DNA from: Arthrobacter alkaliphilus
GTDB taxonomy: Bacteria > Actinomycetota > Actinomycetes > Actinomycetales > Micrococcaceae
Direction: 5' to 3'
Assembly (NCBI RefSeq): GCF_021483235.1
Contig: NZ_JAKEEC010000018.1
Coordinates: forward strand, 1 to 64,000
Length of the DNA stretch: 64,000 nucleotides
Shown piece after piece: positions 24,544 through 33,832 of this stretch (positions are counted from its first letter, which is position 1; every line of letters starts with the position of its first letter). Position numbers and translations under genes: made by a program. The notes below the pieces were generated by a model, which saw only the letters and a program-made list of their open reading frames with translations, made no database searches and was not told where the DNA came from.

Positions 24544-24579
24544 TTTCATAAAGCAGAATCTAAATTCCACAAAGCGGAA
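24544..24579 (+). promoter_or_regulatory. Tandem IclR-type operator boxes before hyi
   Basis: TTCCACAAAGCGGAA at 24565-24579 matches the partly palindromic TTCC-n7-GGAA pattern bound by IclR-family regulators of glyoxylate and allantoin genes. A second copy, TTTCATAAAGCAGAA, lies at 24544-24558, 21 bases earlier. They end 48 bases before the hyi start. No IclR-family gene is in the window. Confidence 0.5.
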
Positions 24580-24627
24580 ACGCCTAGGAAGATAGATCCC
24601 AAGCCCTCCCCCGGAAGGACACCTACG

Positions 24628-25428
24628 ATGACGTACACAGTGAACTGCTCCATCCTCCTGACGGAGCTGCCCCTGCTCGAGCGCCCTGCAGCCGCGAAGG
24701 CTGCCGGTTTTGACGCCGTCGAATTCTGGTGGCCCTTTGAGACTTCCGTACCGTCGGACGCTCAGGTAAGCGAGTTCGAGAACGCCATCAAGGACGCGGG
24801 CGTTCAGCTCACCGGCCTGAACTTCAACGCCGGCAACATGCCCGGCGGCGACCGCGGCCTGGTCTCCTGGCCGGCCCGCTCTTCCGAGTTCCAAGACAAC
24901 ATCGACGTTGTCTCAGGAATCGGCGAGCGCCTCGGCTGCAAGGCGTTCAACGCCCTCTACGGCAACCGTGTGGACGGCGAATCAGCTGAGAACCAGGACG
25001 CCATCGGCGCTGAAAACCTTGCGACGGCGGCAGCCGGGGTGGCGCGCATCGGCGGCACCGTCCTCCTCGAGCCTGTCAGCGGCGCACCCAAGTACCCGCT
25101 CCTCACGGCAGAAGACGCACTCAGGGTCATCGCCCGCGTCAAGGAAGAAACCGGCGTCGACAACGTCAAACTCCTCGCCGACTTCTACCACCTGGCGGTG
25201 AACGGGGACGACGTCGAAGCCGTCATCGAGAACCACGCCAAGGACTTCGGCCACATCCAGATCGCCGACAACCCCGGCCGCGGCGCCCCCGGTACCGGCA
25301 CGCTTCCCCTCGGCGAATGGATCGCCCGCAGCCGCGAACTCGGCTACGAAGGCTACATCGGCCTCGAGTACAAGGAACCGCAGGAAACCGCCTTCAGCTG
25401 GGCCATCCGCGAACGCGCCGCCCGCTAA
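24628..25428 (+). CDS. hyi: Hydroxypyruvate isomerase
   Basis: A 266-residue TIM-barrel enzyme interconverting hydroxypyruvate and tartronate semialdehyde. It opens TYTVNCSILLTELPLLERP and has the typical VEFWWPF strand, LLEPVSGAPKYPL with a metal/catalytic Glu, LLADFYHLAVNGDD, and HIQIADNPGRGAPGTG near the C-terminal active site. It is first in the run hyi-glxR-gcl-kinase-allB, so it belongs to glyoxylate assimilation from allantoin. The ribosome site GGAAGGA precedes the ATG. Two IclR-type boxes lie upstream, so the whole run may be induced by glyoxylate or allantoin. Length and motifs are standard. Confidence 0.93.
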   Translation: MTYTVNCSILLTELPLLERPAAAKAAGFDAVEFWWPFETSVPSDAQVSEFENAIKDAGVQLTGLNFNAGNMPGGDRGLVSWPARSSEFQDNIDVVSGIGERLGCKAFNALYGNRVDGESAENQDAIGAENLATAAAGVARIGGTVLLEPVSGAPKYPLLTAEDALRVIARVKEETGVDNVKLLADFYHLAVNGDDVEAVIENHAKDFGHIQIADNPGRGAPGTGTLPLGEWIARSRELGYEGYIGLEYKEPQETAFSWAIRERAAR

Positions 25429-25491
25429 ACAGCCCGCTAGCCAATTCAGCACACCTGAGCTAAAACACAGACTTTCAGAAAGAGAACCACA

Positions 25492-26370
25492 ATGAGCAAC
25501 GTTGCAGTCATCGGACTCGGAATCATGGGCCTGCCCATGGCCATCAACCTCGTCAAAGCCGGCCACACCGTCACCGGTTTCAACCGCAGCCAGGACAAGA
25601 TCGACAAACTCGTCTCCGAAGGCGGCAAGGGCGCCACGAGCATCGCCGACGCCGTCAAGGACGCCGATGTCGTCATCACCATGGTGCCGGACTCCCCCGA
25701 CGTCGAAGGCGTCGTCAGCGGCGAAGACGGCGTCTTCGCCAACGCGAAGCAGGGCGCGCTCTGGATCGACGCGAGCAGCATCCGCCCGGACGTCGCGGCA
25801 CGCCTCGCGGCAGACGCCAAGGCAGCCGGCATCCGCCCGCTCGACGCCCCGGTTTCCGGCGGTGAGCAGGGCGCGATCGACGCCGTCCTGTCCATCATGG
25901 TCGGCGGCGAGGCAGCAGACTTCGAGGCCGCACAGGACGTCCTCAACGCCGTCGGCAAGACGATCGTCCACGTCGGCCCCTCCGGCTCCGGCCAGACCGT
26001 CAAGGCAGCCAACCAGCTGATCGTCGCGGTCAACATCGAGGTCCTCGGCGAGGCCATCGCCTTCCTTGAGGCCTACGGCGTAGATACCGACGCCGCCCTC
26101 AAGGTGCTCGGCGGCGGCCTGGCCGGGTCCAAGGTCCTCGACCAGAAGGGCCAGAAGATGCTCGACCGCAACTTCGACCCCGGTTTCCGCCTGGCCCTGC
26201 ACCACAAGGACCTCGGCATCGTCACCTCCGCAGCCCGCGAAGCCAACGTGGCCATCCCGCTCGGCGCCGTCGTCGCACAGCTTGTCGCCGCCACTGTCAA
26301 CCAGGGCGACGGCGGACTCGACCACTCGGGACTCTTCAAGCAGGTCCTTCAACTTAGCGGCCGCAAGTAA
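25492..26370 (+). CDS. glxR: 2-hydroxy-3-oxopropionate (tartronate semialdehyde) reductase
   Basis: A 292-residue beta-hydroxyacid dehydrogenase reducing tartronate semialdehyde to D-glycerate with NAD(P)H. The N-terminal Rossmann motif reads [19 protein letters not shown]. The substrate-binding block [11 protein letters not shown] and the catalytic-lysine block GQTVKAANQ are present. A C-terminal helical domain has [15 protein letters not shown]. It lies between hyi and gcl in the same direction, so Gcl product is reduced in the same operon. The ribosome site (AGAAAGAGAA) is modest. Nothing is unusual in length or motif. Confidence 0.93.
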   Translation: MSNVAVIGLGIMGLPMAINLVKAGHTVTGFNRSQDKIDKLVSEGGKGATSIADAVKDADVVITMVPDSPDVEGVVSGEDGVFANAKQGALWIDASSIRPDVAARLAADAKAAGIRPLDAPVSGGEQGAIDAVLSIMVGGEAADFEAAQDVLNAVGKTIVHVGPSGSGQTVKAANQLIVAVNIEVLGEAIAFLEAYGVDTDAALKVLGGGLAGSKVLDQKGQKMLDRNFDPGFRLALHHKDLGIVTSAAREANVAIPLGAVVAQLVAATVNQGDGGLDHSGLFKQVLQLSGRK

Positions 26371-26411
26371 AGCCACCGCGCTAAGGCGCGACACCAAGCA
26401 AAACAGGGCAA

Positions 26412-26436
26412 CCGCCGTCGTACTTCACGACGGCGG
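26412..26436 (+). promoter_or_regulatory. Intercistronic hairpin before gcl
   Basis: CCGCCGTCGT at 26412-26421 is a perfect inverted match to 26427-26436 with a 5-base loop. It lies in the 109-base glxR-gcl gap. It shares the arm CCGCCGTCGTAC with the hairpin at 16629-16662 in the tartrate operon. A stability or processing element is likely. Confidence 0.55.
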
Positions 26437-26479
26437 CTCCCTCAGCACACCCCAAAACAGACTTTTCAAGGAGCACACC

Positions 26480-28270
26480 ATGACGAAGATGCGCACTGTT
26501 GACGCAGCCGTCGCCATCTTGGCAAAGGAGGGCGCCACCGAGGCGTTCGGCCTGCCAGGCGCGGCAATCAACCCTTTCTATTCCGCGATGCGGGCCCACG
26601 GCGGCATCCGCCACACCCTGGCCCGCCACGTCGAAGGCGCCAGCCACATGGCTGACGGTTACTCCCGTGCCGCGGACGGCAACATCGGTATCTGCATCGG
26701 TACCTCCGGCCCCGCAGGAACCGACATGATCACGGGCCTGTACGCCGCCTGGGCGGACTCCATCCCCATGCTCTGCATCACGGGCCAGGCTCCGGTCGCC
26801 AAGCTGCACAAGGAAGACTTCCAGGCCGTGGACATCGAGTCCATCGCCGCTCCGGTCACCAAGATGGCCATGACCATCCTGGAGCCGGGCCAGGTTCCCG
26901 GCGCGTTCCAGAAGGCCTTCCAGCTGATGCGCTCCGGCCGTCCCGGCCCGGTCCTGCTGGACCTGCCGTTCGACGTGCAGATGGCCGAGATCGAGTTCGA
27001 CATCGACGCCTACGAGCCGCTCGCCGTCGAAAAGCCCAAGGCCAGCCGCAAGCAGCTGGAAAAGGCACTGGACATGCTCACCGCAGCCGAGCGTCCGCTG
27101 ATCGTCGCCGGTGGCGGCATCATCAACGCCGGCGCTTCCGCGCAGCTGGTTGAACTGGCCGAGATCCTGAACGTTCCGGTCATCCCCACCCTGATGGGCT
27201 GGGGCACCATCCCGGACGACCACAAGCTGATGGCGGGCATGGTCGGCCTCCAAACGAGCCACCGCTACGGCAACGCAACAATGTTGCAGAGCGACTTCGT
27301 GATCGGCATCGGCAACCGCTGGGCCAATCGCCACACCGGCGGCCTGGACACCTACACCGCCGGCCGCAAGTTCGTGCACATCGACATCGAGCCCACGCAG
27401 ATCGGCCGCGTGTTCTCGCCGGACTTCGGCATCGCGTCCGACGCCGGTGCGGCGCTGGACGGGCTGCTGGAGATCGCCCGTGAGCGCAAGGCCGCAGCAG
27501 CCCTGCCGGACTACTCCGCCTGGGTCGCCGAGTGTGTCGCCCGCAAGGGTTCCCTGCAGCGCAAGACCCACTTCGACAATGTGCCCATCAAGCCGCAGCG
27601 CGTGTACGAAGAGATGAACAAGGCGTTCGGCAAGGACACCACCTACGTGTCCACCATCGGCCTGTCGCAGATCGCCGGCGCACAGTTGCTGCATGTTTTC
27701 GGTCCGCGCAAGTGGATCAATGCCGGCCAGGCAGGTCCCCTGGGCTGGACCGCCCCGGCCGCCCTCGGCGTCGTGCGCGGCAAGCCGGACGAGACAGTTG
27801 TTGCGCTGTCCGGTGACTACGACTTCCAGTTCATGATCGAAGAGCTGGCCGTGGGCGCACAGTTCAACCTGCCGTACATCCACGTGGTGGTGAACAACTC
27901 CTACCTGGGCCTCATCCGCCAGTCGCAGCGCGGCTTCAACATGGAACAGAACGTGTCCCTGGCATTCGAGAACATCAACAGCACCAACCTTTCCGCTGAG
28001 ACAGCAGGTTACGGCGTGGACCACGTCAAGGTGTCCGAAGGCCTGGGCTGCAAGGCCATCCGCGTGGAGAACCCGTCCGACCTGCCGGCCGCGTTCGACA
28101 AGGCCAAGGCCTTGATGGGCGAGTTCAAGGTTCCCGTGGTGGTTGAAGTGATCCTGGAAAAGGTCACCAACATCTCCATGGGTGTTGAAATCGACGGCGT
28201 GAACGAGTTCGAAGAACTCGCCGAGCGCGGCGCGGACGCCCCGACGTCGATCATCGCGATGCTGGACTAG
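26480..28270 (+). CDS. gcl: Glyoxylate carboligase (tartronate semialdehyde synthase)
   Basis: A 596-residue ThDP enzyme joining two glyoxylates into tartronate semialdehyde with loss of CO2. The N-terminal domain reads [31 protein letters not shown] and [20 protein letters not shown], almost as in the E. coli enzyme. A central FAD-type domain and a C-terminal ThDP domain ([12 protein letters not shown] with the downstream NNSYLGL) follow. Its GLPGAA loop lacks the catalytic Glu found in other ThDP enzymes, which is normal for Gcl. I chose ATG 26480, preceded by AAGGAG; the upstream open frame is not conserved. The glycerate kinase gene starts 25 bases later. Confidence 0.96.
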   Translation: MTKMRTVDAAVAILAKEGATEAFGLPGAAINPFYSAMRAHGGIRHTLARHVEGASHMADGYSRAADGNIGICIGTSGPAGTDMITGLYAAWADSIPMLCITGQAPVAKLHKEDFQAVDIESIAAPVTKMAMTILEPGQVPGAFQKAFQLMRSGRPGPVLLDLPFDVQMAEIEFDIDAYEPLAVEKPKASRKQLEKALDMLTAAERPLIVAGGGIINAGASAQLVELAEILNVPVIPTLMGWGTIPDDHKLMAGMVGLQTSHRYGNATMLQSDFVIGIGNRWANRHTGGLDTYTAGRKFVHIDIEPTQIGRVFSPDFGIASDAGAALDGLLEIARERKAAAALPDYSAWVAECVARKGSLQRKTHFDNVPIKPQRVYEEMNKAFGKDTTYVSTIGLSQIAGAQLLHVFGPRKWINAGQAGPLGWTAPAALGVVRGKPDETVVALSGDYDFQFMIEELAVGAQFNLPYIHVVVNNSYLGLIRQSQRGFNMEQNVSLAFENINSTNLSAETAGYGVDHVKVSEGLGCKAIRVENPSDLPAAFDKAKALMGEFKVPVVVEVILEKVTNISMGVEIDGVNEFEELAERGADAPTSIIAMLD

Positions 28271-28295
28271 TAACTGGACTGGGAAGAGGTACGGA

Positions 28296-29519
28296 ATGCG
28301 TGTGGTCATAGCCCCGGACAAGTTCAAGGGATCGCTGTCAGCCCCCGAGGTCGCCAGCCGCTTGAGCGCCGGACTGCGGGCCGGCTTCGCGGCGGGCCAA
28401 GCAGCCAGCCGCCCTGGCGAAGGTTTCGAGGCCACGCTCATTCCAGTGGCCGACGGCGGCGAGGGGACTCTCGACGCCGCTGTCGGCTCCGGCTTCACCC
28501 GCCGGAGCGCCACAGTCACCGGCCCCACGGGCCAGCCGATAACGGCGGAGTTCGCAATCCGCGGCACCGAAGCGGTCATCGAAATGGCCGCGGCCTCCGG
28601 ACTCGCTGTGTTGCCCGGCTTCGGCAACACGGCGCCGAACTCCGAAACGGCCCAGACCTCCACCAGCCTGGGCACCGGCGAACTCATCCGCGCCGCCCTG
28701 GACCTGGGCTGCCGGCACATCATCCTCGGCGTCGGCGGCAGCGCCAACACCGACGGCGGCGCCGGCGTGCTGCAAGGACTGGGTGCGGTCCTCCTTGACG
28801 CGGACGGCAACGAACTCCGTGGCGGGGGCGCGGCCCTGGCCCGCCTGGACCGGATCGACTTCTCCAACTTCGACGTCCGGCTCGAGGCCACCGAGTTCGT
28901 GCTGGCGTCCGACGTCGACAATCCCCTTTTGGGCCGCACCGGCGCCGCCGCGATCTTCGCACCGCAGAAGGGCGCGACGCCGGAGGACGTCGCCACGCTC
29001 GACGCCGCCCTGGCCCGTTTCGTGGACGTCCTCGCCGGAGAGATCGGCCCCGAAGCCCGCGACGCGGCGATCGCTCCGGGCGCAGGTGCGGCAGGCGGAG
29101 TCGGCTACATTGCCATCGCGGCGCTTGGCGCGGCACGCAGGCCGGGCATCGACGTCGTCCTCGAATTCACCGAACTCGAGCAGCGGCTACAGGGCGCGGA
29201 CCTGGTGATCACCGGCGAAGGCAGCCTCGACGAACAAAGCCTGCTCGGCAAGACGCCCATGGGCGTCGCCCGGGCAGCAGCACGTTCCGGGATCCCCGTG
29301 ATAGCGGTCTGCGGCCGCAGCACGCTGGGCCCGGAGCAACTCACGAAATCCGGTTTCGGGTCGGTCCACGCGCTGACCGAACTCGAATCCGATGTAGCGA
29401 AATGTATAGCTGAAGCGGGTCCGCTGCTTGAAGAATTAGGTAGGCACATCGGCGTGCACCTAGCGGAAAAATCCGAATACCCAGCGCGGATCGACACCAA
29501 GGAGGACCTCCATGTCTGA
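28296..29519 (+). CDS. Glycerate kinase (glyoxylate-cluster copy)
   Basis: A 407-residue GarK/GlxK-type kinase making 2-phosphoglycerate from the glycerate formed by GlxR. It opens [19 protein letters not shown] and has [42 protein letters not shown] and [13 protein letters not shown]. It is about 30 residues longer than the tartrate-operon copy at 18127, with extra residues in the first third and at the C-terminus. It sits between gcl and allB, and its last 8 bases overlap the allB start, so the two are translationally coupled. The two kinases look like diverged paralogues, each tied to its own catabolic route. Confidence 0.93.
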   Translation: MRVVIAPDKFKGSLSAPEVASRLSAGLRAGFAAGQAASRPGEGFEATLIPVADGGEGTLDAAVGSGFTRRSATVTGPTGQPITAEFAIRGTEAVIEMAAASGLAVLPGFGNTAPNSETAQTSTSLGTGELIRAALDLGCRHIILGVGGSANTDGGAGVLQGLGAVLLDADGNELRGGGAALARLDRIDFSNFDVRLEATEFVLASDVDNPLLGRTGAAAIFAPQKGATPEDVATLDAALARFVDVLAGEIGPEARDAAIAPGAGAAGGVGYIAIAALGAARRPGIDVVLEFTELEQRLQGADLVITGEGSLDEQSLLGKTPMGVARAAARSGIPVIAVCGRSTLGPEQLTKSGFGSVHALTELESDVAKCIAEAGPLLEELGRHIGVHLAEKSEYPARIDTKEDLHV

Positions 29520-30873
29520 AGAAACCACCACGGCACACGGCCCGTTTGACCTGGTCATCCGTGGCCGGCGCATCCTCACCACGGCCGGCATCGCCGCCCG
29601 CGAAGTGGGCGTCCGCGGCGGCAAGATCGTGGCCATCGAGCCCCTTGGCAACGGCCTTGAAGGCGCCGAGGTCATCGAACTCTCCGACGACGAAACGCTC
29701 ATTCCCGGCCTCGTGGACACCCACGTCCACGTCAACGAACCCGGCCGCACCGAGTGGGAAGGCTTCGCCTCGGCCACCCGCGCCGCGGCCGCCGGCGGCG
29801 TCACCACCATCATCGACATGCCGCTGAATTCCATCCCGCCCACCACCAACGTGGAGGGCCTCAAGCTCAAGCGCGAAGTCGCTGAGGACCAGGCATTCGT
29901 GGACGTCGGATTCTGGGGCGGCGCCATTCCAGGCAACAAGGCAGACCTCCGTCCGCTCCACGACGAAGGCGTGTTCGGCTTCAAGTGCTTCCTGCTCCAC
30001 TCCGGCGTGGACGAGTTCCCGCATCTCGAAGCGGACGAGATGGAAGAGGACATGGCCGAGCTCAAGTCCTTCGATTCCCTCATGATCGTCCACGCCGAGG
30101 ACTCCCACGCGATCGACCACGCACCCCACCCCGGCGGCGCGCACTACTCCACGTTCTTGGCCTCCCGCCCCCGCGGCGCCGAGAACAAGGCCATCGCCGA
30201 GGTGATCGAGCGGGCCCGCTGGACGGGTGCCCGTGCACACATCCTGCACCTCTCGTCGTCGGACGCCCTGCCGATGATCGCTTCGGCAAAGCGCGACGGC
30301 GTGCACCTCACCGTCGAGACGTGCCCGCACTACCTCACGCTCATGGCCGAGGAAATCCCCGACGGCGCCACGGCCTACAAGTGCTGCCCGCCCATCCGCG
30401 AAGCCTCCAACCGCGAGCTGCTCTGGCAAGGCCTGCAGGACGGCACGATCGACTGCATCGTCTCGGACCACTCGCCGTCGACCCTTGACCTGAAGGACCT
30501 GGAAAACGGCGACTTCGCCGTGGCCTGGGGCGGCGTCTCCTCGCTGCAGCTGGGGCTCTCCCTGATCTGGACCGAGGCGCGACACCGCGGCATTCCGCTC
30601 GAGCAGGTTGTTTCCTGGATGTCGGAGAAGCCGGCGGCACTCGCCCGCCTGCACAACAAGGGCCAGCTCGCCCTGGGCTACGACGCCGACTTCTCCATCT
30701 TTGCCGCGGATGACGCGTTCGTCGTCGACGTCAAGAAGCTCAAGCACAAGAACCCGATCACGCCGTACGACGGCAAGGCGCTCTCCGGCGTCGTACGCAA
30801 GACGTACCTGCGCGGCAACGAGATCGACGGTCGCACGCCCAGCGGCAAGCTGATTCGCCGCGGCGGCGTCTAA
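29512..30873 (+). CDS. allB: Allantoinase
   Basis: A 453-residue amidohydrolase opening the allantoin ring to allantoate. The binuclear metal site is visible: [11 protein letters not shown] (His71, His73), the carboxylated lysine in [13 protein letters not shown] (Lys158), [20 protein letters not shown], and [10 protein letters not shown] with the catalytic Asp. The last two blocks and the downstream [13 protein letters not shown] segment separate it from dihydropyrimidinase and dihydroorotase. A strong AAGGAGG site lies six bases before ATG 29512, within the kinase gene. No allantoate amidohydrolase follows here, so the next steps must be encoded elsewhere. Confidence 0.94.
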   Translation: MSEETTTAHGPFDLVIRGRRILTTAGIAAREVGVRGGKIVAIEPLGNGLEGAEVIELSDDETLIPGLVDTHVHVNEPGRTEWEGFASATRAAAAGGVTTIIDMPLNSIPPTTNVEGLKLKREVAEDQAFVDVGFWGGAIPGNKADLRPLHDEGVFGFKCFLLHSGVDEFPHLEADEMEEDMAELKSFDSLMIVHAEDSHAIDHAPHPGGAHYSTFLASRPRGAENKAIAEVIERARWTGARAHILHLSSSDALPMIASAKRDGVHLTVETCPHYLTLMAEEIPDGATAYKCCPPIREASNRELLWQGLQDGTIDCIVSDHSPSTLDLKDLENGDFAVAWGGVSSLQLGLSLIWTEARHRGIPLEQVVSWMSEKPAALARLHNKGQLALGYDADFSIFAADDAFVVDVKKLKHKNPITPYDGKALSGVVRKTYLRGNEIDGRTPSGKLIRRGGV

Positions 30874-30881
30874 GGGGCGCC

Positions 30882-31580
30882 ATGGCCGTCAACGTCCACG
30901 CTCCGTACGGAAAGCTGCCCGCGCGGCTCAACCCCTCGCGGCACCAGCCGGCGTCCATGCCGCCTACGCAGTCTGCCCTGCGGCCCGGCCTGCAACCGCG
31001 CGGCCTGGCCATATGGGTGCAGCCTGGCGAAGGCCAGGAGATCGACTCCGAGGTCTGGGCCCGGGCCGCTGAAGCGGTCCTGGCGCGGGCCCGAAAGCTT
31101 GCTCCGGAGGCGGAAGTCCTTGTTTGGCCCGCCGCCGGAGCCGCAACATCCAGCGCTTCGGTGTCTGGCGCGTCCGACGGCGGCACTCCGCCGGAGGCGT
31201 CCGACGCCGGAAACCGCCCCGCTGCGGTCAAGCCGCCTCTCGCAACGGCGGGCCGGCGCAGCAGCGTGGCAGTGGACCTGGCCGCGGACACCGTCCTCCT
31301 GGACGGTGTCCCGGTCAGCTTCACGGCGATGGAACACAGCCTCCTCCGATACCTAGTGCAAAACCTCTCGCGGGCCATCCCACGTGAAGAATTGCAACGC
31401 TTCCTGGAGTCACTTGACTGTCCCGGCGCGGCATTCCGGTCGATCGACGTGTATGTTGGACGCGTCCGGCGCAAGCTGGGCTCGGCCCGCCATGTCATCG
31501 CCACAGTGCGTGGAGGGGGCTACCAATTCGTGCCCGGACCAGGCTGCACAGTCCGCGGACCCGCGGAATACTGCATCTAG
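30882..31580 (+). CDS. Winged-helix DNA-binding protein without receiver domain
   Basis: A 232-residue protein. The C-terminal 100 residues form an OmpR/PhoB-type winged helix: FTAMEHSLLRYLVQNLSRAIPREELQRFL, then RSIDVYVGRVRRKLG (recognition helix) and IATVRGGGYQFVPG (wing). The first 130 residues carry no phospho-acceptor receiver fold. They include a short GLAIWVQPGEGQEID strand-helix and an Ala/Ser/Pro-rich linker. It therefore cannot be a normal response regulator. It follows allB by 8 bases and could regulate the allantoin genes or the peroxiredoxin next to it. The ligand, if any, is unknown. Confidence 0.75.
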   Translation: MAVNVHAPYGKLPARLNPSRHQPASMPPTQSALRPGLQPRGLAIWVQPGEGQEIDSEVWARAAEAVLARARKLAPEAEVLVWPAAGAATSSASVSGASDGGTPPEASDAGNRPAAVKPPLATAGRRSSVAVDLAADTVLLDGVPVSFTAMEHSLLRYLVQNLSRAIPREELQRFLESLDCPGAAFRSIDVYVGRVRRKLGSARHVIATVRGGGYQFVPGPGCTVRGPAEYCI

Positions 31581-31647
31581 GCAGCCCGTTACACCAATAG
31601 ATTGATCGCCGGCCACGGCGGTTGCCCGACTAGTCAAGGATCGCAAG

Positions 31648-32115
31648 ATGACCCAGAAACTCCTCGCCGGAACCCAGGCCCCCGATTTCGCACTGCTCAA
31701 CTCCGAGGGCCAAAAGGTTTCCCTGTCGGACTACCGTGGACGCAACGTCATTGTGTACTTCTACCCGGAAGCTTCCACCCCGGGCTGCACCACCGAGGCC
31801 TGCGACTTCCGTGACAGCTTGTCCAGCCTCCAGGGCTCGGGCTACGAGGTCTTGGGCATTTCCCCGGACGCTCCGGAAAAGATCGCAAGCTTCGTAGACG
31901 AGTACTCCCTCACGTTCCCGCTCCTTTCCGACGAAGACCACGCCGTGGCTTTGGCCTACGGCGCCTGGGGCGAGAAGCTGCGCGACGGTGAAATCGTCGA
32001 AGGCCTGGTCCGCTCCACCGTGGTGCTCGACCCCGAGGGCAAGGTCAAGCTGACCCATTACCAGGTGAAGGCCCAGGGCCACGTCGCAGCGCTCAAGGCC
32101 GAGCTCGGCCTGTAA
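31648..32115 (+). CDS. bcp: Thioredoxin-dependent thiol peroxidase (Bcp-type peroxiredoxin)
   Basis: A 155-residue atypical 2-Cys peroxiredoxin reducing H2O2 and organic hydroperoxides. The peroxidatic Cys lies in YFYPEASTPGCTTEACDFRD, with a second Cys five residues on (the PGCTTEAC form), typical of the Bcp/PrxQ group with an intrahelical disulfide. The AAGGAT ribosome site lies six bases before the ATG. The stop codon is immediately followed by the first copy of a 32-bp periodic repeat array. Length and motifs are standard. Confidence 0.94.
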   Translation: MTQKLLAGTQAPDFALLNSEGQKVSLSDYRGRNVIVYFYPEASTPGCTTEACDFRDSLSSLQGSGYEVLGISPDAPEKIASFVDEYSLTFPLLSDEDHAVALAYGAWGEKLRDGEIVEGLVRSTVVLDPEGKVKLTHYQVKAQGHVAALKAELGL

Positions 32116-32329
32116 CGCCCGGTCACTTATAACGCCTCCCAACCCGACGCCCGGTCACATATAGCGTGGTTTAACCCGACGCCCGGTCAGTTATAGCCCC
32201 GTCTAACCCGACGCCCGGTCACTTCCTTGAGGAAGATGAGCGGGCGTCGGCGCGTCTGGAGAGGGACGCCCGGTCACATAAACCCCCTCCCGGCCAGACG
32301 CCCGGTCACCTATAGCGCCGTTTGGCCCG
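32115..32329. repeat. 32-bp periodic repeat array 1 (six units)
   Basis: The core ACGCCCGGTCA starts at 32115, 32147, 32179, 32211, 32266 and 32298. The spacing is exactly 32 except for one 55-base step. The rest of the unit is also similar (TATAGC, then AACCCG before the next core), so this is a tandem repeat and not a repeat-spacer array. The 55-base step contains an inverted core (32237-32247, one mismatch), so 32211-32247 can fold into a long hairpin that may terminate bcp. The matching array 2 lies at 33516-33629 in the opposite orientation. Confidence 0.9.
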
Positions 32330-32352
32330 ATGCCCACCCAAGCCAACGGCCA

Positions 32353-33465
32353 CTAGCTTCCAGCCCACCGGCCCGAGTTCGCGATCGCCTCTTCCAGCGC
32401 GCCAAGGACAAGTTGCACCGACGCCCTGTTGGCGTTTGGACCCATCATCCCGATCCGCCAAACGGTCGACGAAAACGCACCCGCGCCGGAGCCGATTTCG
32501 ATGCTGAAGTTCTCCAGAAGGTAAGTGCGGACGGCAGCCGAGTCCACGCCGTCGGGCACTTTGACCGTGGTGAGGCTCGGCAATCGTGCGCCCTCCGCGG
32601 CGAACAGTTCGAGACCCATCTTTTCCAGGCCATCGCGCAACTCGGCGCCGGCGGCGCGGTGCCGCTCCTGGACATTGTCCAGCCCCTCGGCCAGAATGCG
32701 GTCAAGTCCGGCCTCGAGCCCGGCGATCATGGCCACGGGCGCGGTGTAGTGATACGTGCGGCTGCCGCTCGCCGCGCCGACGTAGCCGCCCAGGAGGCCG
32801 ATATCCAGATACCACGAACGCGGCTCCTTGACGCGCCGCTCGAAGGCGCGATCCGACACCGTGAACGGTGACAGCCCGGGAGGCACACCGAGGCACTTCT
32901 GCGTGCACGCATATCCGACGTCGATCCCCCACTCATCGGCCGACAGTTCCAGGCCGCCGATTGACGTCACTGCGTCCACGATCAGCAGCGCGTCCCCCTT
33001 GCCGGCGCCCAGGGGTGCGACGTCGGACAGCACACCCGTGGAGGTCTCGGCGTGGACCGCGGCAATCACCTTGGGATGCGGATGGGCGGCGAGGACGCGC
33101 TCCGCATCGACGGGTTGGCCCCATTCGTGCTCGACGCGGACCACAGTCGCCCCGCAGCGGCGCGCGATCTCGCACATGCGCTCTCCGAACAATCCGTTGA
33201 CAGCGATCACTGCCACGTCGCCGTCGGACACCGTATTCACAAAGGCAGCCTCCATGCCGCCGGAACCCGTGGCGCTCAACGGTAGGGTCCGGGCGTTCCG
33301 GGTCCCCCACACTTTCCGGAGCCCGGCGCAGACCCGGTCGAGTCGCTCTATGAACACAGGATCCAGGTGGCCGATCACCGGATATGCCAGCGCTGCCGTG
33401 ACTTCCGGATAGCAATTGCTCGGACCCGGCCCGAAAAGATACCGGGAAGTCAGGACCTCTGGCAT
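32353..33465 (-). CDS. Class V aminotransferase, ureidoglycine/alanine-glyoxylate type
   Basis: A 370-residue PLP enzyme of the AGT/SPT fold (class V). Blocks are FGPGPSNCYPEV, the PLP-phosphate loop TGSGGMEAA, HAETSTGVLSD, VDAVTSIGGLEL (PLP-ring Asp164) and TQKCLGVPPGLS with Schiff-base Lys190. The same family includes alanine-glyoxylate and (S)-ureidoglycine-glyoxylate aminotransferase (PucG). In this allantoin setting the PucG role is a reasonable guess. I start at ATG 33465 because AAAGGAG lies seven bases upstream; an ATG ten codons earlier is possible. The gene is on the opposite strand to its neighbours and is flanked on both sides by inverted 32-bp repeat arrays. Confidence 0.85.
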   Translation of the reverse strand: MPEVLTSRYLFGPGPSNCYPEVTAALAYPVIGHLDPVFIERLDRVCAGLRKVWGTRNARTLPLSATGSGGMEAAFVNTVSDGDVAVIAVNGLFGERMCEIARRCGATVVRVEHEWGQPVDAERVLAAHPHPKVIAAVHAETSTGVLSDVAPLGAGKGDALLIVDAVTSIGGLELSADEWGIDVGYACTQKCLGVPPGLSPFTVSDRAFERRVKEPRSWYLDIGLLGGYVGAASGSRTYHYTAPVAMIAGLEAGLDRILAEGLDNVQERHRAAGAELRDGLEKMGLELFAAEGARLPSLTTVKVPDGVDSAAVRTYLLENFSIEIGSGAGAFSSTVWRIGMMGPNANRASVQLVLGALEEAIANSGRWAGS

Positions 33466-33515
33466 GGCGCAACTCCTTTGGCTCGTTGCTGACATTGTCC
33501 ACCCGACGGCTCATG

Positions 33516-33629
33516 TGAGCGAGCGTCCCGGGAAACACCGCCAAAGGTGACCGGGCGTCCCGGGGAACACCCCCAAAGGTGACCGGGCGTCCCGGGGAAC
33601 ACCCCCAAAGGTGACCGCGCGTTCCAAGG
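33516..33629. repeat. 32-bp periodic repeat array 2 (four units, inverted relative to array 1)
   Basis: The core TGACCGGGCGT, the reverse complement of the array 1 core, occurs at 33548 and 33580. Variants TGAGCGAGCGT (33516) and TGACCGCGCGT (33612) occupy the outer positions. The spacing is exactly 32 throughout. The two middle units are identical over the full 32 bases. The array lies in the promoter region of the aminotransferase gene (33466-33832 gap). Confidence 0.9.
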
Positions 33630-33695
33630 ACGGCAGCGAGCGGAGGGCCGGGATGCGGTATTCTCTTGACACCGTGGCGGTCATTCGATTTCACT

Positions 33696-33732
33696 ATTAC
33701 GTATGCTGAAATAACAGTTCCATGATGTGGAA
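33696..33732 (+). promoter_or_regulatory. IclR-type operator box before uraD
   Basis: TTCCATGATGTGGAA at 33718-33732 fits the same TTCC-n7-GGAA pattern as the box before hyi. A weaker second element (ATTACGTATGCTGAA, 33696-33710) lies 22 bases upstream, giving the same tandem layout. It lies about 100 bases before uraD. The common layout suggests one IclR/AllR-like regulator for both operons. Confidence 0.45.
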
Positions 33733-33832
33733 GACTCGCGAACAAAGACAACGAGTCCATCCGGCAGGAATCGCCGGAGTTCCGCATAGCCAACACCATG
33801 GATGCCAGCACTCGCACGAGGAATGAACAAGC

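Noticed and set aside
26381-28996. Long minus-strand open frame opposite gcl and the glycerate kinase (871 codons)
   Set aside because: It mirrors two unmistakable plus-strand enzymes; the translation is His/Gly/Arg-rich without family motifs, the usual antisense shadow in high-GC DNA.
32115-32329. CRISPR array suggested by exact 32-bp periodicity
   Set aside because: The whole unit is similar from copy to copy, with no unique spacers, an internal inverted copy and no cas genes nearby. It is a tandem repeat.
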